Below, one piece after another: positions 41,337-48,772 of a DNA stretch of 59,783 nt. Each line of letters opens with the position of its first letter. The first letter of the stretch is position 1. The position numbers and the translations under genes were made by a program. Source of the DNA: Microcystis aeruginosa Ma_SC_T_19800800_S464 (GTDB lineage: Bacteria; Cyanobacteriota; Cyanobacteriia; Cyanobacteriales; Microcystaceae); NCBI GenBank assembly GCA_007095785.1, contig SFBL01000233.1, forward strand, positions 1 to 59,783. The letters are read 5' to 3'. Below the pieces are notes generated by a model. That model was given only the letters and a program-made list of their open reading frames with translations, did not search any database and was not told the DNA's origin.

Positions 41337-42446
41337 ATGTCCAATGCTGTCGCTGTTTTGCCCCTGTTAATCGCCCCCGCACAAGTGATTCGGGGTGACA
41401 ATGCCCTAGAAGAATCCACCGGCAAGTTAGCGGATTTGGGTAAACGTCCCCTGGTGGTGGGCGGCGATCGCAACTTAGCTTTTTTGTCATCTCCCCTGAA
41501 AAATCTCACTCCTAGCTATCACAGTTATGCCCCCGATTGTTCGGAAAATTCCCTAGCATATTTAAAGGCATCTGTCAAGAGTCATGAGGCAGATTTTGTC
41601 ATTGGTGTGGGTGGCGGCAAAGCCCTCGATACGGCCAAATTACTCGCCCATCAGTGCCATTTGCCGATCGCCACGATTCCCACCTCTGCCGCTACCTGTG
41701 CCGCTTGGACAGCCCTATCTAACGTCTATTCTGACGCGGGGGCGTTTCTTTACGATCTGTCCCTAGCCCGTTGTCCGGATTTATTAATTCTCGATTACGG
41801 TATTATCCAAACTGCCCCGAAAAGAACCTTAATCGCTGGTATTGGCGATGCGATCGCTAAATGGTACGAAGCTTCCGTCAGTAGCGGTCATTCCACAGAA
41901 ACCCTGATCATTGCTGCCGTCCAACAGGCCCGGGTTTTGCGGGACATTCTTTTCCAAAAATCCCCGGCAGCCCTGGAAAATATCGGCGGGGAGGACTGGA
42001 AACAGGTGGTGGATGCCACCGTTTTATTAGCCGGAGTAATTGGTGGTTTAGGGGGCGCTAATTGTCGTACCGTGGCCGCCCATGCAATTCATAATGGTTT
42101 AACCCATATTCCCGCTTGCCATCATATCCTGCACGGGGAAAAAGTCGCCTACGGCATTCTCGCCCAATTGCGTCTAGAAGAAATAGTTTTGGGCAATCAA
42201 TTAGCACTATCGGCCCGGGGGCAACTAATCCAGTTTTATGAACAAATTGGTTTACCGAAATCCCTAGAGGATTTAGGATTAAGAGATGTTTCCCTTGCTC
42301 AATTGCGCCACGCGGCCGCAATTGCCTGTCAGCCTAATTCGGACATTCATCGTTTACCTTTTACGGTTTCCCCCGAACAAGTTATGGCGGCCATGGTTTC
42401 CACTACCACTGCCGATCCGATCGTCCAGAAAGTTAAGGCTAATTAA
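41337..42446 (+). CDS. Iron-containing alcohol dehydrogenase family (GldA-like) protein
   Basis: A 369-residue protein of the Fe-ADH/glycerol dehydrogenase/DHQ synthase superfamily. The NAD loop VIGVGGGKALDTAKLL is at about 86-101. The metal ligands are expected in AIHNGLTHIPACHHILHGEKVAYG (the HxxxH-type histidines of the family). The substrate is unknown; glycerol or a related polyol is possible. It follows ycf51 by 20 bp. Orthologues near ycf51 are common in related genomes as far as I recall. Confidence 0.85.
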   Translation: MSNAVAVLPLLIAPAQVIRGDNALEESTGKLADLGKRPLVVGGDRNLAFLSSPLKNLTPSYHSYAPDCSENSLAYLKASVKSHEADFVIGVGGGKALDTAKLLAHQCHLPIATIPTSAATCAAWTALSNVYSDAGAFLYDLSLARCPDLLILDYGIIQTAPKRTLIAGIGDAIAKWYEASVSSGHSTETLIIAAVQQARVLRDILFQKSPAALENIGGEDWKQVVDATVLLAGVIGGLGGANCRTVAAHAIHNGLTHIPACHHILHGEKVAYGILAQLRLEEIVLGNQLALSARGQLIQFYEQIGLPKSLEDLGLRDVSLAQLRHAAAIACQPNSDIHRLPFTVSPEQVMAAMVSTTTADPIVQKVKAN

Positions 42447-42467
42447 CGGGAATATTTTCGGGACTTA

Positions 42468-42869
42468 TTAATAAATTGAAATCACTTGAACACTTGGGGT
42501 ACGATAAATAGACCTACTCGGTTTTTCAGTTGTCATAAACTCCTTTGCACCAGCCATTACCGCTGCTGCAACATGAAGCGCATCCATTGCTCCCAAACCC
42601 CACTGACGCGCCTCTTGAGAACCCATTAAGAGAATTTGTTCTAAATCTGTAACGTAGTCAGTAACTGCCGTGAAATACGCTTCATAGAATAGTGCTTCCT
42701 CTCGGCACTGATTATAAATTGCCTTGGGCAAGACTTCTAGCTTCAGAAATGGACTGGAAACAAACGAGCGATTTGCGTCATCGAGAACCTGTACCGCAGG
42801 AAGTGACTTTTCGCTATTCCCCCTAGCCGCAGCAATTAAAACACCCGAATCAATAAAGGTTTTGATCAC
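42468..42869 (-). CDS. PIN domain protein (VapC-like toxin)
   Basis: A 133-residue PIN-fold protein. The N-terminal acidic motif is TFIDSGVLIAAARG and the later acidic site is GAMDALHVAAAVMAGA, with E in between (DLEQILL); these could make a Mg2+ site for RNA cleavage. It overlaps the antitoxin-like gene by 4 bp (ATGA), the usual arrangement for VapBC-type modules. It probably cleaves RNA when free of its partner. Confidence 0.85.
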   Translation of the reverse strand: MIKTFIDSGVLIAAARGNSEKSLPAVQVLDDANRSFVSSPFLKLEVLPKAIYNQCREEALFYEAYFTAVTDYVTDLEQILLMGSQEARQWGLGAMDALHVAAAVMAGAKEFMTTEKPSRSIYRTPSVQVISIY

Positions 42870-43135
42870 CCATTATCTCCTTGATATCCACCTCTCCTCT
42901 CAGCTTTTTCACGTTCAATACCCTCCAGATCCAAGAGACTTTCTCCCGATGCTACAATTGCAGTCCGAATTTTTTGCAGCCGTTTACCCAACTCAGTTTT
43001 AGGCTGGTACGATGCTACTGGATCTGTAATAGTTTGCTCCTCAAGACAGAATGATTCGACCAACTCCAAGACTTGCTGCTGTTTGTCGTCGGGTAATGTT
43101 CTCCATTTTTCCAGTAATATTTGCTCATTTGTCAT
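42866..43135 (-). CDS. Antitoxin-like protein upstream of the PIN toxin
   Basis: An 89-residue protein from ATG 43135 (MTNEQILLEKWRTLPDDKQQ), with helical DUF2281-like N-terminus (QQQVLELVESFCLEEQ) and a charged C-terminus (LEGIEREKAERRGG). The open frame continues upstream through a tnpB remnant, but that part is not used. The 4-bp overlap with the PIN gene fits an antitoxin. Its upstream region is an IS200/IS605 remnant, so its promoter lies in or next to IS sequence. Confidence 0.75.
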   Translation of the reverse strand: MTNEQILLEKWRTLPDDKQQQVLELVESFCLEEQTITDPVASYQPKTELGKRLQKIRTAIVASGESLLDLEGIEREKAERRGGYQGDNG

Positions 43136-43159
43136 AATATCTTCCTGATGGCTAATCCT

Positions 43160-43436
43160 CATAATTTTTCCTGCACTTAGAGGATAACAGAATTTTAGGC
43201 GGACTGATGATCGCCCTGCGGCCAAAATATTTTTACTGGCTTTAATATCTCGGTCATGGTGTACCCACAGCCCTTAATTGTAGGTTGGGTTGACCCAAGG
43301 AAACCCAACCAGGAGTAATCGGTGGGGGTGTTGGGTAAAATCGGTAGCGATAGGCTTTCTCCATGTCTGAGGTTTTAGCATATATCGTGCAAATGCGCTA
43401 ATATTCAAACTAAAGCCGTCCTCAAAGGACGGGGTT
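43160..43436 (-). mobile_element. Scrambled IS200/IS605-type element (tnpB) with internal replacement
   Basis: Minus-strand left end with hairpin CCGTCC/GGACGG (43416-43432). Then tnpB starts at ATG 43364: MEKAYRYRFYPTP, the same start as in the remnant at 29.8 kb. After about 12 codons the sequence jumps to a GTAGGTTGGGTT-type element (about 43282-43312), and then to the TnpB zinc-ribbon end (HDRDIKASKNILAAGRSSVR, frameshifted by one base in the CGYT region). The catalytic middle is lost. Confidence 0.8.
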
Positions 43437-43453
43437 TGGAACTCAATTTTTCG

Positions 43454-44587
43454 ATGACGACAATAATCGACGAGTTAAGGCAACAATGGCAAGATCGCCT
43501 CTCTCAAACAGAGGATTCCTTAACCGATCGCCAACAGGATACCATTATCAAGTGGTTACTCGGTGAAGATAGCCAACGTTGGGACAATTTAGATGAGAGA
43601 GATTTAGAAATCGCTAAACGGGGATTAGTCTATCTTTGGCAAATTCTGCGGCAACGCTATCTCAAAGTTAGTCCCACCCGCGCCTATCGTAACCTGATCG
43701 ATCGTCTCGGCGCTTGTGTCACTCTCCGGCAACAAATTCGCACTTGGGTTTCCTTAAGTCGTGATCGTCAGCAAGCGGTGGCTGATGTCTTGCAGGAAAT
43801 TATTCAGGAGATGTTAAATAGCGATCGCTATCTGCAATCCCAGTTAGCATGGATCGCTCGTTGTACCACCGATCAAGCTACTCGCGATCAGCTGCTGTTA
43901 GCCACCCTGGAGGAATACGCCCTGCGTCCGATCCGCAATCAACCCCTGTTGGCCTATCGTTTTGTTAATTATCTCCGTCGTCAATCGAGAAGCGGTATTA
44001 CTAACGTGCCGCGGGAAGAAATGATCCGGATTCTCTCCGATGAAATTAGTGGCGATGAGGGGGAAAATAGCTTAAGTTTACTGGATCAAAAGGCGATCGC
44101 TACCTACGAAGATCAACGCACTGGCCAAGAAGCGCAAATTATCCGGGTAAAGGTTCAAGAGAGTTTTGCTAAATATCTAGAGGAAAATGTTAGTCCGGAG
44201 GCAGCGACTTGGTTTAACCTCTATCTAGGGGGCGAAAACCAAGATGCGATCGCAAAGGCGATGAATATTCCCGTCCAACGGATTTATCGTCTCCGGGAAA
44301 AAGTTGGCTATCATGCGATTAAGGTTTTTGCCCTCAAGGAAGGGACAGAATTAATCAGTGAATGGTTACAAATCAGCCCGAAAGAGCATAATTTTGGCTT
44401 AACTCTCAGTCAATGGCAAAGTTTCTATGCTGCCCTTTCTCCCACGGGTAAAAGCGTTATCGATGGCTTAAAAGCGGGTAAAACCCTTGAGGAAATCGCC
44501 GGCGAATTAAACTGTAAACGCACACAAGTGGTCAAAGAATGGACGCAACTTTATCTAAGCGCCCAAAGTCTCAGGACAAAAACCTAA
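43454..44587 (+). CDS. Hypothetical protein with sigma-region-4-like HTH
   Basis: A 377-residue protein from ATG 43454 (MTTIIDELRQQWQDRL). It is helical and rich in R/Q. A segment near 250-300 (ATWFNLYLGGENQDAIAKAM, then IYRLREKVGYHAIKVF) reads like a helix-turn-helix of the sigma-70 region 4 type. A second HTH-like part lies near the end (GKTLEEIAGELNCKRTQVVK). I cannot name the family; a transcription regulator is the best guess. The IS left-end hairpin ends 17 bp before the start, so the IS may supply or disrupt its promoter. Confidence 0.75.
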   Translation: MTTIIDELRQQWQDRLSQTEDSLTDRQQDTIIKWLLGEDSQRWDNLDERDLEIAKRGLVYLWQILRQRYLKVSPTRAYRNLIDRLGACVTLRQQIRTWVSLSRDRQQAVADVLQEIIQEMLNSDRYLQSQLAWIARCTTDQATRDQLLLATLEEYALRPIRNQPLLAYRFVNYLRRQSRSGITNVPREEMIRILSDEISGDEGENSLSLLDQKAIATYEDQRTGQEAQIIRVKVQESFAKYLEENVSPEAATWFNLYLGGENQDAIAKAMNIPVQRIYRLREKVGYHAIKVFALKEGTELISEWLQISPKEHNFGLTLSQWQSFYAALSPTGKSVIDGLKAGKTLEEIAGELNCKRTQVVKEWTQLYLSAQSLRTKT

Positions 44588-44720
44588 TCAGTTATCAGTT
44601 ATCAGTTATCAGATTTGAGTTTTAAGTTCACTGATTACTGTTTACCGATCACTGAAAAAAACCTCCCCACTTCCCCATCCCCCCACACCCCACTTCCCAC
44701 TCCCCATCCCCTTTTTGATT
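44588..44720. repeat. Heptamer and C-rich tracts after the HTH gene
   Basis: TATCAGT units (about 44590-44612), ACTGATTACTGTTTACCGATC units (about 44629-44654), then CCCCACTTCCCC and CCCCACACCCC tracts (about 44666-44712). No gene seen here. Confidence 0.8.
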
Positions 44721-44736
44721 TTTGACTTCAAGAAAT

Positions 44737-44895
44737 ATGTGGATTATTAGCAAAAAAGTCGGGGTATTTACCCATTATTTAACCTCCACGGGTACATTTA
44801 CCCCCAGCATCGACAAAGCCAGTAAATTTTCTGCTCGGGAAATGGCGGATATTATGGCTAAAAAATACGGGGGAATAGTCGAGGCAATGAAATAA
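44737..44895 (+). CDS. Small hypothetical protein upstream of the photolyase gene
   Basis: A 52-residue frame, MWIISKKVGVFTHYLTSTGT then DKASKFSAREMADIMAKKYG, ending TAA 2 bp before the photolyase start. The residue pattern (short beta hairpin then basic helix) looks protein-like and the tight spacing suggests translational coupling. No convincing ribosome binding site is visible, so confidence is moderate. Confidence 0.55.
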   Translation: MWIISKKVGVFTHYLTSTGTFTPSIDKASKFSAREMADIMAKKYGGIVEAMK

Positions 44896-44897
44896 TT

Positions 44898-46445
44898 ATG
44901 ACCATTGGCATTTGGATTTTAGGGGATCAATTATGGACAGGACAAGCGGCCTTAGCTAATCGTCAAGCCTATTCACAGGAAACACCAGTTATTTTAATTG
45001 AATCCCACAATCATATTCGACAAAGACCCTATCATCAGCAAAAATTAGTTTTAATCTGGTCGGCGATGCGTCATTTTGCCGAAGAATTAAAAACTTTAGG
45101 ATGGTCTGTCACCTACGAAGTTGCTGAAGATTTTGAGCCGATTTTATCCGATTGGATTAAGCGATTAGGGATTAAAGAATTACAGATCATGATGCCTAAT
45201 GATTTGCCTTTTCTTAGATTAATAAAAAATCTCAATTTAGACTGTGCTATAACCCTAATTGATAATAATCACTTTCTCTGGACAAAGACAGATTTTAATA
45301 ATTGGGCTAAATCTCGTAAAAGACTATTACTAGAGGATTTCTATCGAGAAAGTCGCAAAAAATGGCAGATTTTAATGGAGAATAATCAACCCATAGGAGG
45401 ACAATGGAACTTTGATAAACAAAACCGCAAACCGCCCAAAGATGGATTAAAAACTACTGCTCCTCTTTGGTTTGAACCCGATGAAATTACCCTTCAAGTT
45501 ATCGCTGATGTGGAAGCTTTAGATATTCCTAAATATGGAAAAATTAAACCTTTTCCCTGGGCAGTAAACCGCAGACAAGCTTTACAAGTATTGGAGCATT
45601 TTATTACTAATTGTCTGCCTAACTTTGGACCCTACCAAGATGCGATGATAACGGGAGAAGAAACCCTCTGGCATTCCCTATTATCCCCCTATCTTAATCT
45701 AGGATTACTAACGCCATTGGAAGTGATTCAAGGGGCAGAAATTGCCTATAAAAAAGATAATTTAGCCCTAAATAGCATCGAAGGATTTATCCGTCAGGTG
45801 TTAGGATGGCGGGAATATATGCAGGGAATTTATCATTATCTGGGAGAAGATTACGCTAATCGTAATTGGTTTGAGCATCAACAACCCTTACCGGCTTTCT
45901 TTTGGGATAGTAATCAAACCGAGATGAATTGCCTCAAACAAGTATTATCACAGGTGGAAAATACCGGTTATGCCCATCATATTCAAAGATTAATGATTTT
46001 GAGCAATTTTGCCTTAATTTTTGGTTGCTCTCCCCAAGAGATTGAGAACTGGTTTCATAGTGTTTTTATCGATGCCTACGATTGGGTAATGCAGACTAAT
46101 GTACTGGGAATGGGACAATTTGCCGATGGGGGAATTCTCGCCTCTAAACCCTACGCCGCCTCGGCCAACTATATTGATAAAATGAGTGATTATTGTCGGG
46201 GTTGTCTGTATAAAAAAAATGAACGAGTCGGGGATTTAGCCTGTCCTTTTAACTTTCTTTACTGGGATTTTTTGGCACGACATCGAGAAAAATTAAAATC
46301 CCAAGGTCGAGTTAATATGATTTTAGGTCATCTCGATCGAATGTCGGCAGCTGAACTTAATCAAATGCGCTGCCAGTCCAACCAATTACGAGCTATCAGT
46401 AGTCAGGAGTCGGTCGTCAGGAGACAGGAGGTGATAGGGAGATAG
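44898..46445 (+). CDS. FeS-type photolyase/cryptochrome (PhrB-like)
   Basis: A 515-residue flavoprotein of the bacterial FeS photolyase branch, known to repair (6-4) photoproducts in Agrobacterium PhrB. The N-terminal alpha/beta domain begins MTIGIWILGDQLW. The FAD domain includes EGFIRQVLGWREYMQGIYH. Four Cys at 345, 433, 436 and 449 have exactly the spacing of the PhrB cluster ligands (350, 438, 441, 454). So I expect FAD, a deazaflavin- or lumazine-type antenna and a [4Fe-4S] cluster. The last 15 or so residues (QESVVRRQEVIGR) are translated from a dispersed repeat. Confidence 0.93.
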   Translation: MTIGIWILGDQLWTGQAALANRQAYSQETPVILIESHNHIRQRPYHQQKLVLIWSAMRHFAEELKTLGWSVTYEVAEDFEPILSDWIKRLGIKELQIMMPNDLPFLRLIKNLNLDCAITLIDNNHFLWTKTDFNNWAKSRKRLLLEDFYRESRKKWQILMENNQPIGGQWNFDKQNRKPPKDGLKTTAPLWFEPDEITLQVIADVEALDIPKYGKIKPFPWAVNRRQALQVLEHFITNCLPNFGPYQDAMITGEETLWHSLLSPYLNLGLLTPLEVIQGAEIAYKKDNLALNSIEGFIRQVLGWREYMQGIYHYLGEDYANRNWFEHQQPLPAFFWDSNQTEMNCLKQVLSQVENTGYAHHIQRLMILSNFALIFGCSPQEIENWFHSVFIDAYDWVMQTNVLGMGQFADGGILASKPYAASANYIDKMSDYCRGCLYKKNERVGDLACPFNFLYWDFLARHREKLKSQGRVNMILGHLDRMSAAELNQMRCQSNQLRAISSQESVVRRQEVIGR

Positions 46446-46551
46446 GGTTTTGGGGTGATAGGGTTTTGAGGTGATAGGGTGATGAGATAACTTCCCCACT
46501 TCCCCACTTCCCCACTTCCCCACAACCAAAACTCACTATGATAATTACTAT

Positions 46552-46893
46552 ATGAGTAAATCAAAGGAAAAAAAACGGATTGCCTATCAGGAATTTGGAG
46601 ATCAAAGCAATTCTCAAGCTTTTGAGCGTTCCATCCCTGAATTACCCCCAAATCAGCAGAATTTGCGAGTACAAACCTCCCGCTCTGGTCGTGCGGGAAA
46701 AACCGTTACCATGGTTACAGGTTTTCAATGCCAAACCGAAACTCTGACGAAATTATTAAAACAGTTAAAAACTGCTTGCGGAACGGGTGGTACAGTTAAA
46801 GAAAATGCCATTGAGATCCAAGGAGATCATCGCCAAAAGATCCTACAAATTCTCGTTGAATCGGGTTACAAAGCCAAAATTAGCGGAGGATAG
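46552..46893 (+). CDS. SUI1/eIF1-like translation factor (YciH family)
   Basis: A 113-residue protein with the SUI1 fold in its C-terminal two thirds: VQTSRSGRAGKTVTMVTGFQ, then LLKQLKTACGTGGTVKENAI and EIQGDHRQKILQILVESGY. These are the core motifs of eIF1-related proteins that monitor start-codon selection. The first 40 residues are a charged extension. It precedes tspO by 9 bp on the same strand. The role in bacteria is not settled. Confidence 0.93.
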   Translation: MSKSKEKKRIAYQEFGDQSNSQAFERSIPELPPNQQNLRVQTSRSGRAGKTVTMVTGFQCQTETLTKLLKQLKTACGTGGTVKENAIEIQGDHRQKILQILVESGYKAKISGG

Positions 46894-46902
46894 CTAAAAA
46901 TC

Positions 46903-47370
46903 ATGATTCCCTCTTGGTTGCTTATCGGTGTCGTCGGGTTTTTGGTAGCGTTAGCTGGGGGATTACTCAATTCTCGCGATGTACGTTGGTTTGCGCGCTT
47001 GCGTCGTCCCGATTGGTTAACCTTTGAAAGATTAATCCCTCTTATCTGGACAATTATCTATATTTGTGGGGCAATTTCTGCTTATTTAGTCTGGGAAGCG
47101 CAACCGGCTAATCGCTGGTTTTTGATGGCTTTTTATCTGTTGGTAGAATTGACTATTACTGCCTATACTCCCGTCACCTGTAAACTACGCAGTCTCAAAG
47201 CGGGAACGATTATCGGCGGTACGGGTTTTTTCTTGGGTTGTCTTCTGGCGCTCTTGGTTTTCCCTGTTTCTTCTTGGGCGGGTATCCTACTCCTACCTTA
47301 CCTGATCTGGAGTCCGATCGGTACCTATGTGACTTGGGAAATGACCCATCTCAATCCTCGGGATGTCTAG
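46903..47370 (+). CDS. tspO: TspO/MBR family tryptophan-rich sensory protein
   Basis: A 155-residue five-helix membrane protein of the TspO (translocator protein) family, which binds tetrapyrroles and takes part in stress responses. Helices: SWLLIGVVGFLVALAGGLLN, IPLIWTIIYICGAISAYLVW, WFLMAFYLLVELTITA, IIGGTGFFLGCLLALLVFPV and ILLLPYLIWSPIGTYVTWEM. The WxxxR/P-D-W segment (RWFARLRRPDWLTFERL) is present. It may be linked in function to the GUN4 kinase through porphyrins (inference only). Confidence 0.9.
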   Translation: MIPSWLLIGVVGFLVALAGGLLNSRDVRWFARLRRPDWLTFERLIPLIWTIIYICGAISAYLVWEAQPANRWFLMAFYLLVELTITAYTPVTCKLRSLKAGTIIGGTGFFLGCLLALLVFPVSSWAGILLLPYLIWSPIGTYVTWEMTHLNPRDV

Positions 47371-47379
47371 ACAGGGAAA

Positions 47380-47410
47380 GTGGGGTGGGTTAAAAATTAA
47401 CCCATCCCAC
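47380..47410. terminator. Hairpin between tspO and the zinc ribbon gene
   Basis: GTGGGGTGGGTTAA pairs with TTAACCCATCCCAC around a 3-base loop (one mismatch). There is no strong T-run, so it could be a bidirectional terminator between the convergent genes or simply a dispersed palindromic repeat. Confidence 0.6.
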
Positions 47411-47441
47411 AGATCTTATTGCCATCTACCAACTTGAAAAT

Positions 47442-47606
47442 CTAGACTGCTTTTTCCGCTCTAACTCGCTTTACTTTTACCTTGGCAGGAATGGAGCAAT
47501 CAAGGAAGTTAGGGACCTCCTGACGACAGTGAGGACAATACCAGTAGGCACGACTAGCCACAAGGTGACGAAGGGTAATTCCCGAACAAATAGGGCAGCT
47601 GTGCAT
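47442..47606 (-). CDS. Small zinc ribbon protein (54 aa)
   Basis: From ATG 47606 the frame gives MHSCPICSGITLRHLVASRA, then YWYCPHCRQEVPNFLDCSIP and a basic tail KVKVKRVRAEKAV. Two CPxC motifs (C4/C7 and the CPHC pair at about 24-27) form a zinc ribbon. An in-frame TAA precedes the ATG, which fixes the start. It is convergent with tspO. Function unknown; likely nucleic-acid or protein binding. Confidence 0.78.
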   Translation of the reverse strand: MHSCPICSGITLRHLVASRAYWYCPHCRQEVPNFLDCSIPAKVKVKRVRAEKAV

Positions 47607-47741
47607 GGATTGTTAGACTAATTTTAAACGTTTTTAAAATTGTCCTACCTCCTGAAATAATCCTAAACAAAATCGCCGCTCTTTAACTCTAACTTGAGGT
47701 AGAAACCCAGTATTTCTTTCGATAGATTTCCCAGAAAATAC

Positions 47742-48530
47742 TTAAGGATGAGGACGGAAAAGATGGGAATGTTGCGGGTGATAAAGTTGCGATCGAGTTC
47801 CTGTAATCTGGTTTAAAGCCGGACTAATGAGATAAAGGGTAGTTCTAGTTAAGTTTTCTCGATGGGTTAATTGGGCCATCTCTGACAGGGGGACAACCCA
47901 GATTTTTTCGTCGGGCCAACCGAGACGGAAACAAACGGCCACCTTTTGCTCTGGTGGGTAGTGTTGTAGGAGTTTTTCCTGGGCTTTGTCAATGTGACGG
48001 GCGGCTAAATATAGGCATAAACTGGCTTTATGGGCGGCTAAAGAGGCTAATTCTTCACTTTCTGGCATGGGAGAGGCTTTTCCTTCCACCCGGGTTAGAA
48101 TAATTGTCTGGACTAATTCTGGAATCGTTAATTCTAGGGCCAATTTGGCCGCTAATCCTTGAAAGGCACTAATTCCGGGGATTAGCTGAAAGGGGATATC
48201 TGCTGCTGTCAAAAGCTCAATTTGTTCTTGGATGGCACTATAGAGACTTAAATCCCCCGATTGCAGTCGCACCACCGCTAAACCCTGACGCACGCGATCG
48301 ATCATTAAAGGGATAATTTCCTCTAGGGTGATGCTACTGGTGGGAATTAACTCGGCATCTTTACGAGTGTCCTCAAGAATCTGTTTGGGGACGAGGGAAT
48401 CAGCAAAGAGGATAACATCGGCCTTTTGGAGAATTTTATCGGCTTTTACCGTCAATAATTCCGGATCTCCAGGGCCAGCACCAATAAAATAGACGGCCGG
48501 AGGGAGAGGAGAGGAGTCAATTAAAGTCAT
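47742..48530 (-). CDS. cobM: Precorrin-4 C11-methyltransferase
   Basis: CobM (CbiF) methylates precorrin-4 at C-11 with SAM on the route to cobalamin/pseudocobalamin. In 262 residues the N-terminal motif FIGAGPGDPELLTVKADKIL and the second motif VVRLQSGDLSLYSAIQEQIE are typical of the tetrapyrrole methylase family; PGISAFQGLAAKL follows. The C-terminus is HPQHSHLFRP. It is a single gene on this strand. No cobalamin riboswitch is visible upstream. Confidence 0.93.
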   Translation of the reverse strand: MTLIDSSPLPPAVYFIGAGPGDPELLTVKADKILQKADVILFADSLVPKQILEDTRKDAELIPTSSITLEEIIPLMIDRVRQGLAVVRLQSGDLSLYSAIQEQIELLTAADIPFQLIPGISAFQGLAAKLALELTIPELVQTIILTRVEGKASPMPESEELASLAAHKASLCLYLAARHIDKAQEKLLQHYPPEQKVAVCFRLGWPDEKIWVVPLSEMAQLTHRENLTRTTLYLISPALNQITGTRSQLYHPQHSHLFRPHP

Positions 48531-48772
48531 ACTAAATCCTGTTTAAAAGGGGTGTAGGGTGTGGCCCCCCAACCCCCCCGACATCGGGGGGCAGGTGGGG
48601 TGTGGGGTGTGGGGATGTGGGGATGTGGGGATGTGGGGGTGTGGGGAAATTTCAACTAAAACTCCAAAACCCTAAAACCCCAAAACCCAACCCCGATCAT
48701 TAACCTGAACATTTGTATTTAATTAGGGTGAAACTGACTATAATTAATGATAAAGCACAGTCAGCATTGACA
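48531..48772. other. Intergenic repeats between cobM and dnaB
   Basis: Contains CCCCCCAACCCCCC-type palindrome (about 48565-48595), a GTGTGGGGATGTGGGG tract (about 48597-48645), and AAACCCTAAAACCCC. The divergent promoters of cobM and dnaB must lie here or close by. No gene. Confidence 0.7.

Noticed and set aside
46003-46040. Cys 377 of the photolyase as a cluster ligand
   Set aside because: Spacing to the other cysteines does not fit PhrB; Cys 345 does (88 residues before Cys 433).
48531-48772. Possible cobalamin riboswitch upstream of cobM
   Set aside because: The region consists of repeats; no B12-box sequence seen.
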